The notes beneath the pieces are model-generated. The model saw only the letters and a list, made by a program, of their open reading frames with translations, did no database searches and had not been told where the DNA came from. Of a stretch of 64,000 nucleotides of DNA, positions 35,601 through 46,300 are shown one piece after another. Position numbers and translations under genes: made by a program. This DNA comes from Linanthus parryae. Lineage: Eukaryota; Streptophyta; Magnoliopsida; Ericales; Polemoniaceae. The DNA is taken from positions 74,747,491 to 74,811,490 of the forward strand of contig JALGPY010000003.1 of NCBI GenBank assembly GCA_023055425.1. The letters run 5' to 3'. The stretch's first letter is position 1, and each line of letters starts with the position of its first letter.

Positions 35601-36513
35601 TTTCTCAATGAAAGACTTAGGGGAAGCAGCCTATATACAAGGTACAAAGATCTATAGAGATATATCTAAGAGACTGCTAGGCCTAAGTCAGAGTACATAT
35701 ATTGACAAGGTGTTGAAGAGGTTCAACATGCAAGGTTCCAAGAAGGGATTCTTGCCCATGTCACATGGAATCACTCTTTCGAAGAGCGGTTGTCCTTCCA
35801 ATGAGATTGAGAAGGAACGCATGAGTAGAATTCCCTATGCCTCGGCCATAGGATCTATCATGTACGCCATGTTATGTACTAGACCAGATGTGTCATTTGC
35901 CTTGAGTATGACAAGAAGATACCAATCCAATCCGGGTGAGAGTCACTGGATTGCAGTCAAGAACATCCTAAAGTACTTGAGAAGAACTAAGGATGCTTTC
36001 TTGATATTTGGCAGTGATGAGGAGTTGCGTGTAAGGGGTTACACTGATGCAAGCTTCCAAACCGACAGAGATGACTTTAGATCACAGTCAGGATATGTGT
36101 TTTGCCTGAATGGAGCAGCGGGGAGCTGGAAAAGTTCCAAGAAAGAGACGGTAGCTGCTTCTACAACAGAGGCTGAGTACATTGCTGCAAATGGCGCAAC
36201 AAAGGAAGCTGTTTGGATCAGAAAGTTTGTTTAACTTGGTGTGGTTCCTAGCATTGTGGATCCAGTTGAGTTGTACCGTGACAACACTGGGGCGATCGCG
36301 CAATCAAAGGAGCCCAGATCACACCATAAATCCAAGCACTTACTCAGGAAGTTCCATCTGATTTGAGATATTATCGATAGAGGAGAAGTTTCGATATGCA
36401 AGATTCCTACAGATGAGAATCTGTCAGATCCACTTACAAAGCCGCTTGTGTAGTGGAAGCATGAAGGGCACACTAGGAGCATGGGCATACGAGATGCGCC
36501 AGATTGGCTCTAG
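32606..36513 (+). pseudogene. Angela/Tork-type copia gag-pol polyprotein gene, inactivated
   Basis: The frame starts MANNSSSSQHS at 32606. Gag runs to about 33250, with an in-frame stop at 32954 and frameshifts near 33090 and 33240. The zinc knuckle CHYCSQPGHWRRNC is at about 33362-33403. Protease has WVLDTGCGSHIC at about 33500. The pre-integrase domain LWHYRLGHINEKRVSRLH is near 33905. Integrase carries IHTDVCGP, SDRGGEY and NGVSERRNRTL (the DDE residues). Reverse transcriptase has DETFSPVA, QMDVKTAFLYGN and LYVDDILLIGND at about 35525; a stop at 35080 and frameshifts near 35135 and 35335 break its N-terminal half. RNase H has TDASFQTD and STTEAEYIAA, with stops near 36232 and 36364. Catalytic residues are intact, but the polyprotein cannot be made. 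Confidence 0.9.
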
Positions 36514-36527
36514 TGCAAGTTGGAGAC

Positions 36528-37800
36528 TGTTGGAATAGATGTCCTAGAGGCAATCTAGTTTAGCATGAATTTATTTGTGGCTAGAACATTCATTGTATTA
36601 TTTATTGGATATTTAATATAATGAAGTCCTTATATTTACAATTGTGTTGTTTATCTTAAATATCCCTAGTCCAGTATAATGATTAATGGGGCAATCATCT
36701 ATAGACTAGTATGGGGTTGGATTGATATGGAGATATCATGATCCAACACATGGTGTGCATTAAGGGTAATGACGCACTGGATTGACCCATCTCCGAGAAG
36801 GCTACATACACGCTATGATAAGTCACAAGTACTTCTCGTGGTGCAATGGTATTGTCATCCTTAGACTTGAAGTCGCTAGATATTCTAGTTGTGAATTATT
36901 GTGATTTTGGTAGCGTTAAACGCTACACCGTAACTGGGTAGTTATAAAGGAATGTACCGGATACAATAAGAAGCAAGCTTAGAGATCGTAGTTGACGTAG
37001 ATAGAATTTTTCCCTCCCACATAACGGGAGAAAATATCCTAGGCCACTCGAGGGATAGTGCTTATAGAATGTCTGGCCATACTCAAATAAATCAATATGG
37101 GATATTCATGTTATTTGCACGAATAAGGCTATTCCCATGGATCGAGAAACTATGGATTGGATATACGAGTGTGACTTGTATGTCTCGTGTCCAATCCGGA
37201 TATAGTGACAAAGGGATGAGACAATTAATTGTACAAGGTTTGTCGGATGACTATTCTATTAGTTGGCTGGAATGGATGTTTTGCTAGAAACCGCTCCATA
37301 TTAGCAAATTGTTGCTACCAACTAGATAGAACCTATGGGGTCACACGCTATATAGAGTTGAACTAGATTTGGGAATTAATTAATAGGATTAATTAATTAG
37401 AAGGATCACTTTACAAAACCTTGAAAACTTAGTAGGACTAATTTGCAAGGAAGGGACTAAACCGAATTCTAGTAGGACTTGAATGGGTCCTTTAGGTAGT
37501 TGACAAGGATTTGTTGGACTATATAAAGGATGCTCCTTCCTTCCCTCCCAAACTTATGACATTATTGATCATAACTTGAGTGGGAGAGAACAAAAAGGAT
37601 AGAGCAAGCAAGCAAGAGGAGTTCGTCGCCCCCTTGCCGCCGCCCCATCCCGTCGGCCCAAACATGGTGGCCGAACCTCCTTGTTTCCTCGCGTTGTGTG
37701 ATTTCTTCTTCCTCTTCCTCCATTCCGGGCTAGCACAAAGGAGCAGGAAGATCTAGAATTCAACTCTAGGAGTGGATAAACTATAGAGAACGTGACACAA
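36528..37800 (+). repeat. Angela-type 3' LTR, truncated at its right end
   Basis: Starts TGTTGGAATAG and follows the 5' LTR until GAACGTGACACAA, where the 5' LTR still has about 152 bases to go. The next base continues gypsy LTR sequence. Confidence 0.9.
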
Positions 37801-38018
37801 GGGTCGCGAGACTCGTCTAGACTGTGATCGTCACCAGTAGTTTATCTAATAATGTTAGATAACTATTGTGTAATAGTAAGCACATCTTGTATAAAACTCT
37901 AAGTTTAATGTTTAATAATATTAATAAGTGTTGTGAAATGTATTGCTTTAGATCTCCACCGCTTCTATAAAGCATCGCCTCCCGGTTTTGTCCCGAGCCG
38001 GATAAGGGGGTTGTTGCA
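37801..38018 (+). repeat. Tekay/Del-type 5' LTR, right part
   Basis: Matches 41048-41262 of the 3' LTR (GAGACTCGTCTAGA, GTGATCGTCACCAG, CCTCCCGGT, GATAAGGGGGTTGTTGCA). The stretch equal to about 40700-41047 is missing, so a deletion took it together with the end of the copia LTR. Confidence 0.85.
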
Positions 38019-38415
38019 GGTGGTATAAGATTACTTCTTTACAACAAGGTAATAAAACCTGTAGGGTAACTTAAAAATGAACATAGAGAAAGATAAAATA
38101 CGAAAAGTTTGGTACTTGTGGAGTATTTGTCTATCTGGTTGTAAAATGCTTCTCGTGGACGTGTGTATGTTGAAGCATGTTGATGCTTGTTAATGTGTGT
38201 TACATGTCCGAGTGTTCCCTCTTAATTTGAAATGAAGTCGGACTGAGGTAATGATCCTATGTGACGTATTAGTAGACCTCATAACGTGTCCTTATATTTC
38301 TTTTGCATTGAGAGTCTGCTAGGCGTTCTCACGTTAGCAGTGAGTCTAAGACCTGAAACCCTATTAATGACTCAAGCTTCGAGGACAAAGCTCATTATAA
38401 GGGGGGGGGGGGGAA
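38019..38415 (+). mobile_element. Residual interior of the gypsy element: primer site to purine tract
   Basis: TGGTATAAGATTAC at 38021-38034 resembles the initiator Met tRNA primer site with changes. Then follow about 350 bases with no domain. It ends CTTCGAGGACAAAGC at 38368-38392 region and a purine tract with 13 G at 38401-38413. No gag or pol codons are recognisable. Confidence 0.7.
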
Positions 38416-41262
38416 TTAATACTCCGTATTTTTCTATGAGTAGCGTTGTAATTTAGACCGTGAAAATTCAGTTTAGAATTTTCGAGAACTGATTTGAGAA
38501 ATTTCCAAAATTAAAATTTTATTCATTAAGAAACTCGCGTGAGAATTTTGGAAGCTAAATAATAATTGACTTGTAATAAAATAAAATTGGTATGTTGTTG
38601 TGTTTTTTATAATTGAGAAATTCGGGTAAGATTTTAGAAAGTTTTGGGTTAATATTCGTAGTTCAATTGTGTGTGTTTCTCTATTTTTATTCGTGACTGC
38701 GTGTGCGACCACCGCGAGACTTGCTAGACATGCCACACCTGATCACCATATCCTCTAGTGTGCCCAACCACACCATAGTATTTATAAGTTCATCTTCCTC
38801 AATTTGTCTTTTGATTCCGGCATAACACATTCATCCTCTTCGGGGAGATTTTTTTTCACTGTACAACAATCACCGCCACCTCCTCACCACGTCATTGTTG
38901 GAAAATAACTTCTCCACTAAACCCATCTATAAATAATGATTTCCTTGTCTCCTCCCTCCACACAACCATCACCTTCTTAACCATCACCGGCCATCACCAC
39001 CGTTACTACCTTTCTCCTCCTTCCTCTTCAAATCTCTGCCCTTTCTTTCTCTCCCTCTCCATCTCTTTCTCTCTATCTCTGTCCTGTGAGCAAGCAACGA
39101 CAGCAAGCAGCAGCCGAAGAAAACCAGCCGTCGCCGCCATCGGGGAAGCCACCGGAACCCATCACCATCACTCTGTTTCCCCTCTGTCTCTCACTCCCTC
39201 CGGATACCCCTTCCTATTTTGATCACAACAACAGCAAAAGAATCCGAAATAGGACAGAAGAAGGCAGCGGCAACAGCTCCAAGTTCCGCCGACAAAACTC
39301 CATAATTTTAAACGAGACCTTCGCCCCAACCAAACGGGAGGCACCCAGGCCATCACCATTGTCTCCCTAGACTCTAGGAGGTCCGACCAGCTTCTAGGAG
39401 GTGGTACCCACGCCCAGAAGTGACCGGAAAAAAACCGTCGTCCATCATCGGCGGCGACAAGTTCGACAACTCGACCCACTCCGTTTCTCCACCTTTTCTC
39501 GCGTTTTTTGGTTTGGGTATGATCTAAATCTTCTCCTAGTTCATTATTTACTGTCAAAACTGGTTCTTGGTAGCTACTATTCGCTTTGGATCGAGTTGGT
39601 TGTAGGTTTGTCGTGAGTTCTTGTGAGGGGTAGTTCTTGCACTTTTCAGAATTTTTTTGGGGTTTGGGGCTGTATTTTATGCAAACTTGGTGGTGTTGTT
39701 TATGCTTAAGTATAACTATAGGTTGTTAGCTATAGTTTAGATATTTATATTTACATGATTATTTGCATAAAACTAAAAAGTATATTTCAAGAAATAAAAT
39801 AAAAGGTTTAAGAAAAAAGTTGTAGTATTTAATATTTTTCATAAAAATAAGTGTATGGATGTTTGAAAAATAATTTTGTCTCATAAATCATTAATTTTCA
39901 TGTTGTTTTATTCAAATAAATCATAACTCCCAAATAGTTATCAATATTTTTACTACAAAGAATATCTATTTGAAATGAAATAATATTCAAAATGATTTTC
40001 CTAGTTAAAATTATAATATTACTTGTTACTTTGATAACAAATTCCTCAATTATTTAATGTCCAAATTGTTTCTAAAAATAATCATTAATATTAATAAGAT
40101 TGTAATTGGATTCGGGAATTCATTGGGGTCATTGGGATGCGATTAGTTCCGACCTAGACGAACACTCACACATCTATTTATTTAGAAGTAGCATCGTTTG
40201 TAACTAGATATTTGTAAATTGTAGGCGACGGATTCGTTGACATAGGCTTCGTCGACTTTCTACGTACTAGTTGCTGAGTCGACTTCATGTGAGTTATATG
40301 CTTAGTCTTGCTTGCTTAGCTTCATTCGTGTAGTATCACGTCTTTATAACTTGTCTCAAAATGTGTTTTGTGACTCACATACTTTACTTGAGTTTTGTTT
40401 ATGTTTCGAAATGATTATGTTGAAACTAAGCTCACATGTACTGGAATCAGTGGTTTGGATTTGCACGTGTTGGCTTCATTTGGCCTTATTGGGTTGGTTT
40501 GGCCCTTAGTTGGTCCGACTTTATAACTTATTGGTTTGGTTTGGCCCTTAGTTGCCCTGGAATTTAATACTACTCTTTTGGACTTACGATCTTTAAGGGG
40601 TGTCGACACTTAAGGTCTAGTATGGTTTATTGAATTGGGGGCGGGAGAGGTTCTCCACAAAGTCAGGCACGGAGGAAAGATTTTCTCTCTCTTTGTAGTC
40701 CTACGCGGGAGGGTTCCCCTCGAAAAAGGTTTTCTCACCCTCGATCTGGATATCAGATCAGAGGACTGTTCTTATCAACTCTAGTTACTGTGAGCAACTT
40801 ACTTTGAAAGTTGAACTATATCGAATGATACTTACTGGTACTACTATTTATACTGCTGCAAACTCTAATAATTTTTTTTCATATTCTGTGATTTGTTTTA
40901 ACCCGTGACTACGCAATATATCTCATCTTTCTTGTTTTACATACTAAGGTGTATCTCACTTAGCATTTCTTGCTGAATTTCAAAAACTGCAGTTCTTGTT
41001 GTTTTCTTCCCACCGCATGTCTAGGAGCTGAGACTGTAAAATAGAAGGGGCGTGAGACTCGTCTAGATTGTGATCGTCACCAGTAGTTTATCTAATAATG
41101 TTATGTAACTATTGTGTAATAGTAAGCAACTCTTGTATAAGATTATAAGTTTGATGTTTAATAATATGAATAAATGTTGTGAAATGTGTTGGTTTTGATA
41201 TGTCGCTTATATAAAGCATCGCCTCCCGGTCTTGTCCCGAACCCGATAAGGGGGTTGTTGCA
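38416..41262 (+). repeat. Tekay/Del-type 3' LTR
   Basis: 2847 bases from TTAATACTCCG to GTTGTTGCA. A TATA-like TATAAATAA lies at 38928-38936. An open stretch at 39086-39370 has a counterpart in the 5' LTR (ending at 28165), but the protein resembles nothing I know. 40480-40560 contains a short repeat of TTATTGG(G/T)TTGGTTTGGCCC. Confidence 0.85.
38928..38936 (+). promoter_or_regulatory. Putative TATA box of the gypsy 3' LTR
   Basis: TATAAATAA in a C/T-rich context. The whole segment between two TCTCC words is absent from the 5' LTR near 27740. Confidence 0.45.
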
Positions 41263-41268
41263 TGGACT

Positions 41269-43374
41269 ATAAGGAGCTCGTCCTCAAAAGCTAATATCTC
41301 ACATCTTTGCAAGTAATGACGTTGAATAAAATTACATTTTTATTGTTTTCTTACATTTAGTTATCAACCGAACTAGACTACAAGAGTACAAATAAAGAGG
41401 GTATGTATGTTGTGTTATGAAACATAAGATTCCAAGATATTAGAAATAATACATAAACTATTAGTCTTGTACTTGAAAAAGTTGTACTGGTTATTGTGAA
41501 ACAAACAAGTGTAGCAAAAAAAGGCAAATAAGAAAAGTCTTACTTTGTAGACCGACTCCAATTTAAGTATGCCCATTCCCAATCGATCTCAATCGTAAGA
41601 TTCAGGTTCTTAAATCAGGAATTGTATTTTCTTTTTGTTCCATTCACAAAGGGAATCGCAACGTTTAATGGTTGAATCGAATCGAATCATGAATCATAAG
41701 ATTTTGACAACTAAGATTAAAATATTATAACAATTATCTGGAGCTGAGGGAATTAGTGTGTTGATTTTGATTTGGAGTAGGAAGCAGAGATTTGAAGTGA
41801 TTATGAAACTCATTTCTAATATATTTCTCTTGTGTAAAAGCATCAACCTGCAAGGATTTAATACTACAAATGTGATTCACGACCCTTGTAATCTTGGTAG
41901 ATGCATGAAAATATCAAGTATTACAATCACTTTCAACAAGTCATCTACTATATATGAACTCTCTGCTTCCAATGTAAGTCATTATAATTCATAAGTTGCT
42001 CAATATCATTTTAAATGTTTTGAATGTTAAGTAACGCAAATGTGGATATCAAAAGCTACTGTAAAGCCACCTGGTTTAAACTTATTCAACGACAAAAGGA
42101 AGATTCAAGATTTAAACTCTCGAATTAACTGTTTCAACACAAAGATTTTGTTTCAGAAAGACATAGTAACTGTAAAAATGGCCAGACACTCACCACAAGA
42201 GCTGACATATTCAAAGGTGCTCAAGGAATCGAAAGAGTTCGAACTATGACTAGAATAGATCTCCAAAATTACGAACACCCCTTTCCAGATTGGAGTCTTG
42301 GAGGTTCAAAATCGGCCCCTGCGGTGCACGTAACTAGATTGACGGGGGTTAGAACATACGGAAAACAGGAAAAAATCATCTAAATTGAAAATCAAATAAC
42401 CAGATCTGAGAACCTAAGTTTTATTAATTGAGTAGGGAGTCTGTATTGTGATATTCGATTCGTTGATATGAGAGCTGACGACCACCATGGACAAGCTGCA
42501 TTTCGATTTGCCATGTTCTTTAGAATCTTTCGATTCTCCCTAGACACATCTCCTTCAACGGTTCTACGATTCGAGTTTATGTCTATCGCCAAATGAGAGA
42601 CCTCTGAGAGATGAGCGATGATTTGAGAGATTGATGAGGAACCCTAATCCGATCGGCAGATGCTTATGTTTGATGAATGCAAATTTGGTTGTTAAGTGTC
42701 ACCAAATTTTTTCCCCCCTCCCCCCGCCACAAATGAAACAATTTTTTTTGATTACCTCCAAAAATCGGCACCAAATTGTTTTTCCCCCAAAAACTCCACA
42801 AAAGAAACTATTTTTTGTCTATTAGTAGTCGCGTGAGTGTTTCATCTTTAATATTTATTAACGACCGACGACACTTTTAGTCGTAGCTTAATTTGGTATT
42901 TTTCAAAATTGTTGGTTCTCGATGGATGGAGTAAAATACGGTTGGCATTTTGTAAAATAACCACGAGCTGAAGGACAAAGCTGAAAAATGATCTTTCTTA
43001 CTGCTTTCAATGACGAGAAACAGTTTCGTCCTTCTGAAAATGGTCCTATATGTCAGTTTTGTTATAGTGTTGTAATCAAATCACCGAGTCTAAGTGTCCC
43101 GATGAATACTAGAAAAAATCAACTGGAAAGATCCTGTTGAAACAGAAGTAGTGCCTCACTATAGTATCACATTTGGATATTTAGACATATTACTTTTCAC
43201 ACGTTTGTCATGCTAGTTAATGTCCGAGCTTAAGGCACCTCTTTGGAGTTAACTGGTTTGTGAACTGTTTCTATTTAAAGTATTAGTTTGATTTGTTTTG
43301 AATTCCACTTTTGAATTCCTCTTTGGAGTTAATTGGTTTGTGAACTGTAGCATTCTTCGAACCATACATATTGA
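41269..43374. other. Spacer without recognisable gene
   Basis: AT-rich DNA. 42040-42249 and 42392-42592 have short open stretches of unknown meaning. 42700-42830 contains a twofold repeat of a C-run block (CACCAAATT, TTTTTCCCCC, CCACAAA(A/T)GAAAC). A similar 30-base word beginning CTCTTTGGAGTTAA occurs at 43239-43270 and 43320-43351. Confidence 0.4.
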
Positions 43375-46300
43375 GTATTTGCAGACCCTGCCCAAAGCTC
43401 ACCATGGAGAAGATTATCATTTCCAAGCCATTTCTGAGAACCCCAAACCCATCAACCTTCATAATTTATGCACACCACTCCTATAGATATTCCAGTGCAC
43501 GCACTCATACCAGCACAGTCCACATTAACTTTAAAATTTCCAGAAAGAGGTTTTTCCCATTAAGTTCATCTTGCATACTTCCCAATTCTGGTGAAATCTA
43601 ATTGCACAGTCTTATGCAGTTGTTCATCCATCCTCTAAATATACCACTTGACATCAGTTGGCATTTTAAAATCCACTTCATGTGTCTTCTTGTTATGCCA
43701 CAACTAGATATTTGACAGAGCTGTAATAAAGAATAAAAACCAATCCAAACTTGAGTTACAACCCAAGCTCCTGCCACTCAATTTACTATCCACCCAATCA
43801 CTAGCTGTAGTGGTAGATAATTCCTCCCACAAACCAAGTTTTACAAACTTTTTCCATATCTCCCCATCCCAGAAGCAATCTCTTATTGAATGCATGTAAG
43901 ATTCACAACAATGTGAAAAAAGGAAAAGAGTCGTCATAATACTTCTTGTGGATTACAGCTTGTTAGTGCATAGTTTGTCATGCTTAAGAAGCCAAACCAA
44001 ATATCTTCCTCTCTGACTCCCTTTCAGCTTCCACACTTGATTCAATTTCTTGTTGCAAGAAAAATTAGCTGCATTCTTTCTCAGCAGCTCATAGGCTGAG
44101 GCCATAGTGTAGGTGCAGAACTAGAGTGTTGCTAAACCACTTTGTCATTTTTATTTGAATCACCATTAATAACTATGTCAGAGAACATATCAATAATTCC
44201 ATTTGGAAGAATATCCCCTAGCATTTCCAATTTCCACCCATAGTCTTCATCCGAATGGTATTCCACAAGACAGATGAGTTCATCATCACAAATTTTATCA
44301 AAGCCACTTAAACAAGCTTGAATTTCCCCACCAAGCATTCAACCAGAAAAGAGTGTGCTTACCATTTTTTACATTCTTCCCCACTCCTTCACTAGTAGCC
44401 TTCATGGCATTGTAAAGATTCCTCCAAACCCAGAATGATGAGCTTTGAGAGGCTGATCACCATGCTTCTATTTAAAAAGTCTAGCACATAGTGAGTTTGT
44501 CTCCTGATTCACTTTCCATCCAGCTTTTCCCATCATTGCAAGATTAAAATGAGCTAGGTTTTTTAATCCCAACCCACCTGTTGTTTAGGTAATTCAACCA
44601 TATCCCAGCTAACCAAAGACATCTTAGCCTTAGCTTATAATCCTCCCCAAAGAAATATCTTGCTAGACTTCTCTATTTCACTGAGCACAACTTTAGGAAG
44701 AAAGGTTGACTGCAAGGCATAGCTAGGAAGAGCTTGCAGAACTTGACTGCTTCCAACCAACTAGTCTTTTCCTGACCTTATCAATTAGGAATTGAAATCT
44801 AGAGGCATTGAACGTACCGTGAATTAAAGGCATGTCTTCTAGATCTTAAGTGAGCCTAGTTCCAAGTAGAGAGTTTAGTGCCCTACCCTTCTACTTTGGG
44901 ATACAAGGAGCAACAACAACTTTGGATTTGTCCAAATTGACCATATGTCATGTGACAGAGAAAAATCCCTCAAGCACTTCCTGCATTACTTTCACTTGTC
45001 TCTCAGTAGCTTCTCCAAACAAGATCAAGTCATCTGAAAATAAGATGTGAGATATGGCCAAACCTCCTCTAGCCCACCTCACACATTTCCAAGCACCCTT
45101 ATGAAATGCTTCTTCTATACCTTGAGCTAGCAATTACATGGTTACGATAAAGAGATAAGGAGAAACAGGATCTCCTTGCCTCACTCCTCTCTGAGGTTTG
45201 AAAGCTTGTTGCTTCTCTCCATTCCATAAGACTTTGAAGGAAGTGGAGCAGACAAATTCCATGATAATAGAGCACAATTCAGTGGTAGCCCCATTTTCTT
45301 GAGAATAGATTCCAAAAAACTGCGCTTCACTTTATCATAAGCTTTAGCTAAGTCAATTTTTATTGTAAGGCTACCATTTCTACTCTTCATGTGGTGCAGA
45401 GTACGAATGAGCTCTTGAGCTAGCAGAATGTTATCATTAGCCATCCTCCCAGGTAGGAAGCTAAACTGATGAGGATGAGTAACTTGTTGCATCATAGGTC
45501 TCAGCCTCTGAGTAATTATTTTAGTAATTATATTCAAGCTCACATTGCATAGACTTATGGGCCTTAGGTGACCGAAGTTCTCTGGACAATCAATCTTTGG
45601 AATGAGAACAAGGAGAGTGACATTTATACCTTTGGGAGCTTTCCTTATCCAATTATTTTTGTCACCATTTGCACCAGAGACTTCCCAACAGTAGACAGAC
45701 ACTGTTGATAAAAATATGGGATTACTCCATTTGGGCTTGGGCTTTTAAAAAACTCCCCATAGCCTGCACCATTTTAAATACTTCAATAGGAGTGATCTCA
45801 GCTTCAAGAGACTGCAGTTCTTGGCTATTAAGCACCCCACCCAGCCAGATAAACTCAGAATGATATGGCTGAGGCTCAGAGTACAATTGTTGAAAATTAT
45901 TGGTGACCTTCATCTTTAATCTTGACTAATCATCACACCATATTCCTGCATCCAGCTTCAGCATGCAAATCTTACTCTTTCTTCTTCTCACTATAGTTTT
46001 TAAGTTGAAGAACTTAGAGTTTTTTGTGCCCCAATAGAGTCTTTTCCACCCTAGCCTTTTGTAACCAAACAACTCTTCTTGATCTAGGACAATGTTTGAC
46101 TGCTCCTGCAACTCCTTCTCAAGACCAATTAAGAACATGGTCTCTCTTAATGTTAGAGCTCTTTGTACCCCATTTAGTCTTGCAACAACATCCTCTTCCA
46201 AATGAAAATGTTGCCAAATTCAGTTGCATTCTAGCTCCTCAAATTATTAGTGAGCTGCTGGACTGAATCTGTAAACTTAACTTGATTTCCCAACTCTTAT

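Larger units (their letters stand above)
29503..37800 (+). mobile_element. Angela/Tork-type Ty1-copia element nested in the gypsy 5' LTR
   Basis: An 8.3-kb element in the order 5' LTR (29503-30927), primer site (30929-30940), long leader, gag-pol (32606-36513), purine-rich tract, truncated 3' LTR (36528-37800). It is the most complete copia copy in the window, but stops and frameshifts make it non-autonomous. The two LTRs differ at about a dozen positions in the first 330 bases. No right-hand target duplication is visible, because the 3' LTR end is deleted together with part of the host gypsy LTR. Confidence 0.9.
27236..41268 (+). mobile_element. Tekay/Del-type Ty3-gypsy element with almost no interior, containing a nested copia element
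   Basis: Two long direct repeats (27242-29502 plus 37801-38018, and 38416-41262) are flanked by the 6-base direct repeat TGGACT at 27236-27241 and 41263-41268. They are the LTRs of one insertion. The left LTR is followed two bases on by a primer-site-like TGGTATAAGATTAC. The right LTR is preceded by CTTCGAGGACAAAGC, then a purine tract. That CGAGGAC...AAG...G-run ending is characteristic of Tekay/Del chromoviruses. Only about 400 bases of interior remain, so gag and pol have been lost. The element was later hit by the Angela-type insertion at 29503. Confidence 0.85.

Noticed and set aside
29496..37806. Target duplication of the nested Angela element
   Set aside because: The right-hand flank is deleted, so any short match with GTCG at the right border is not evidence.
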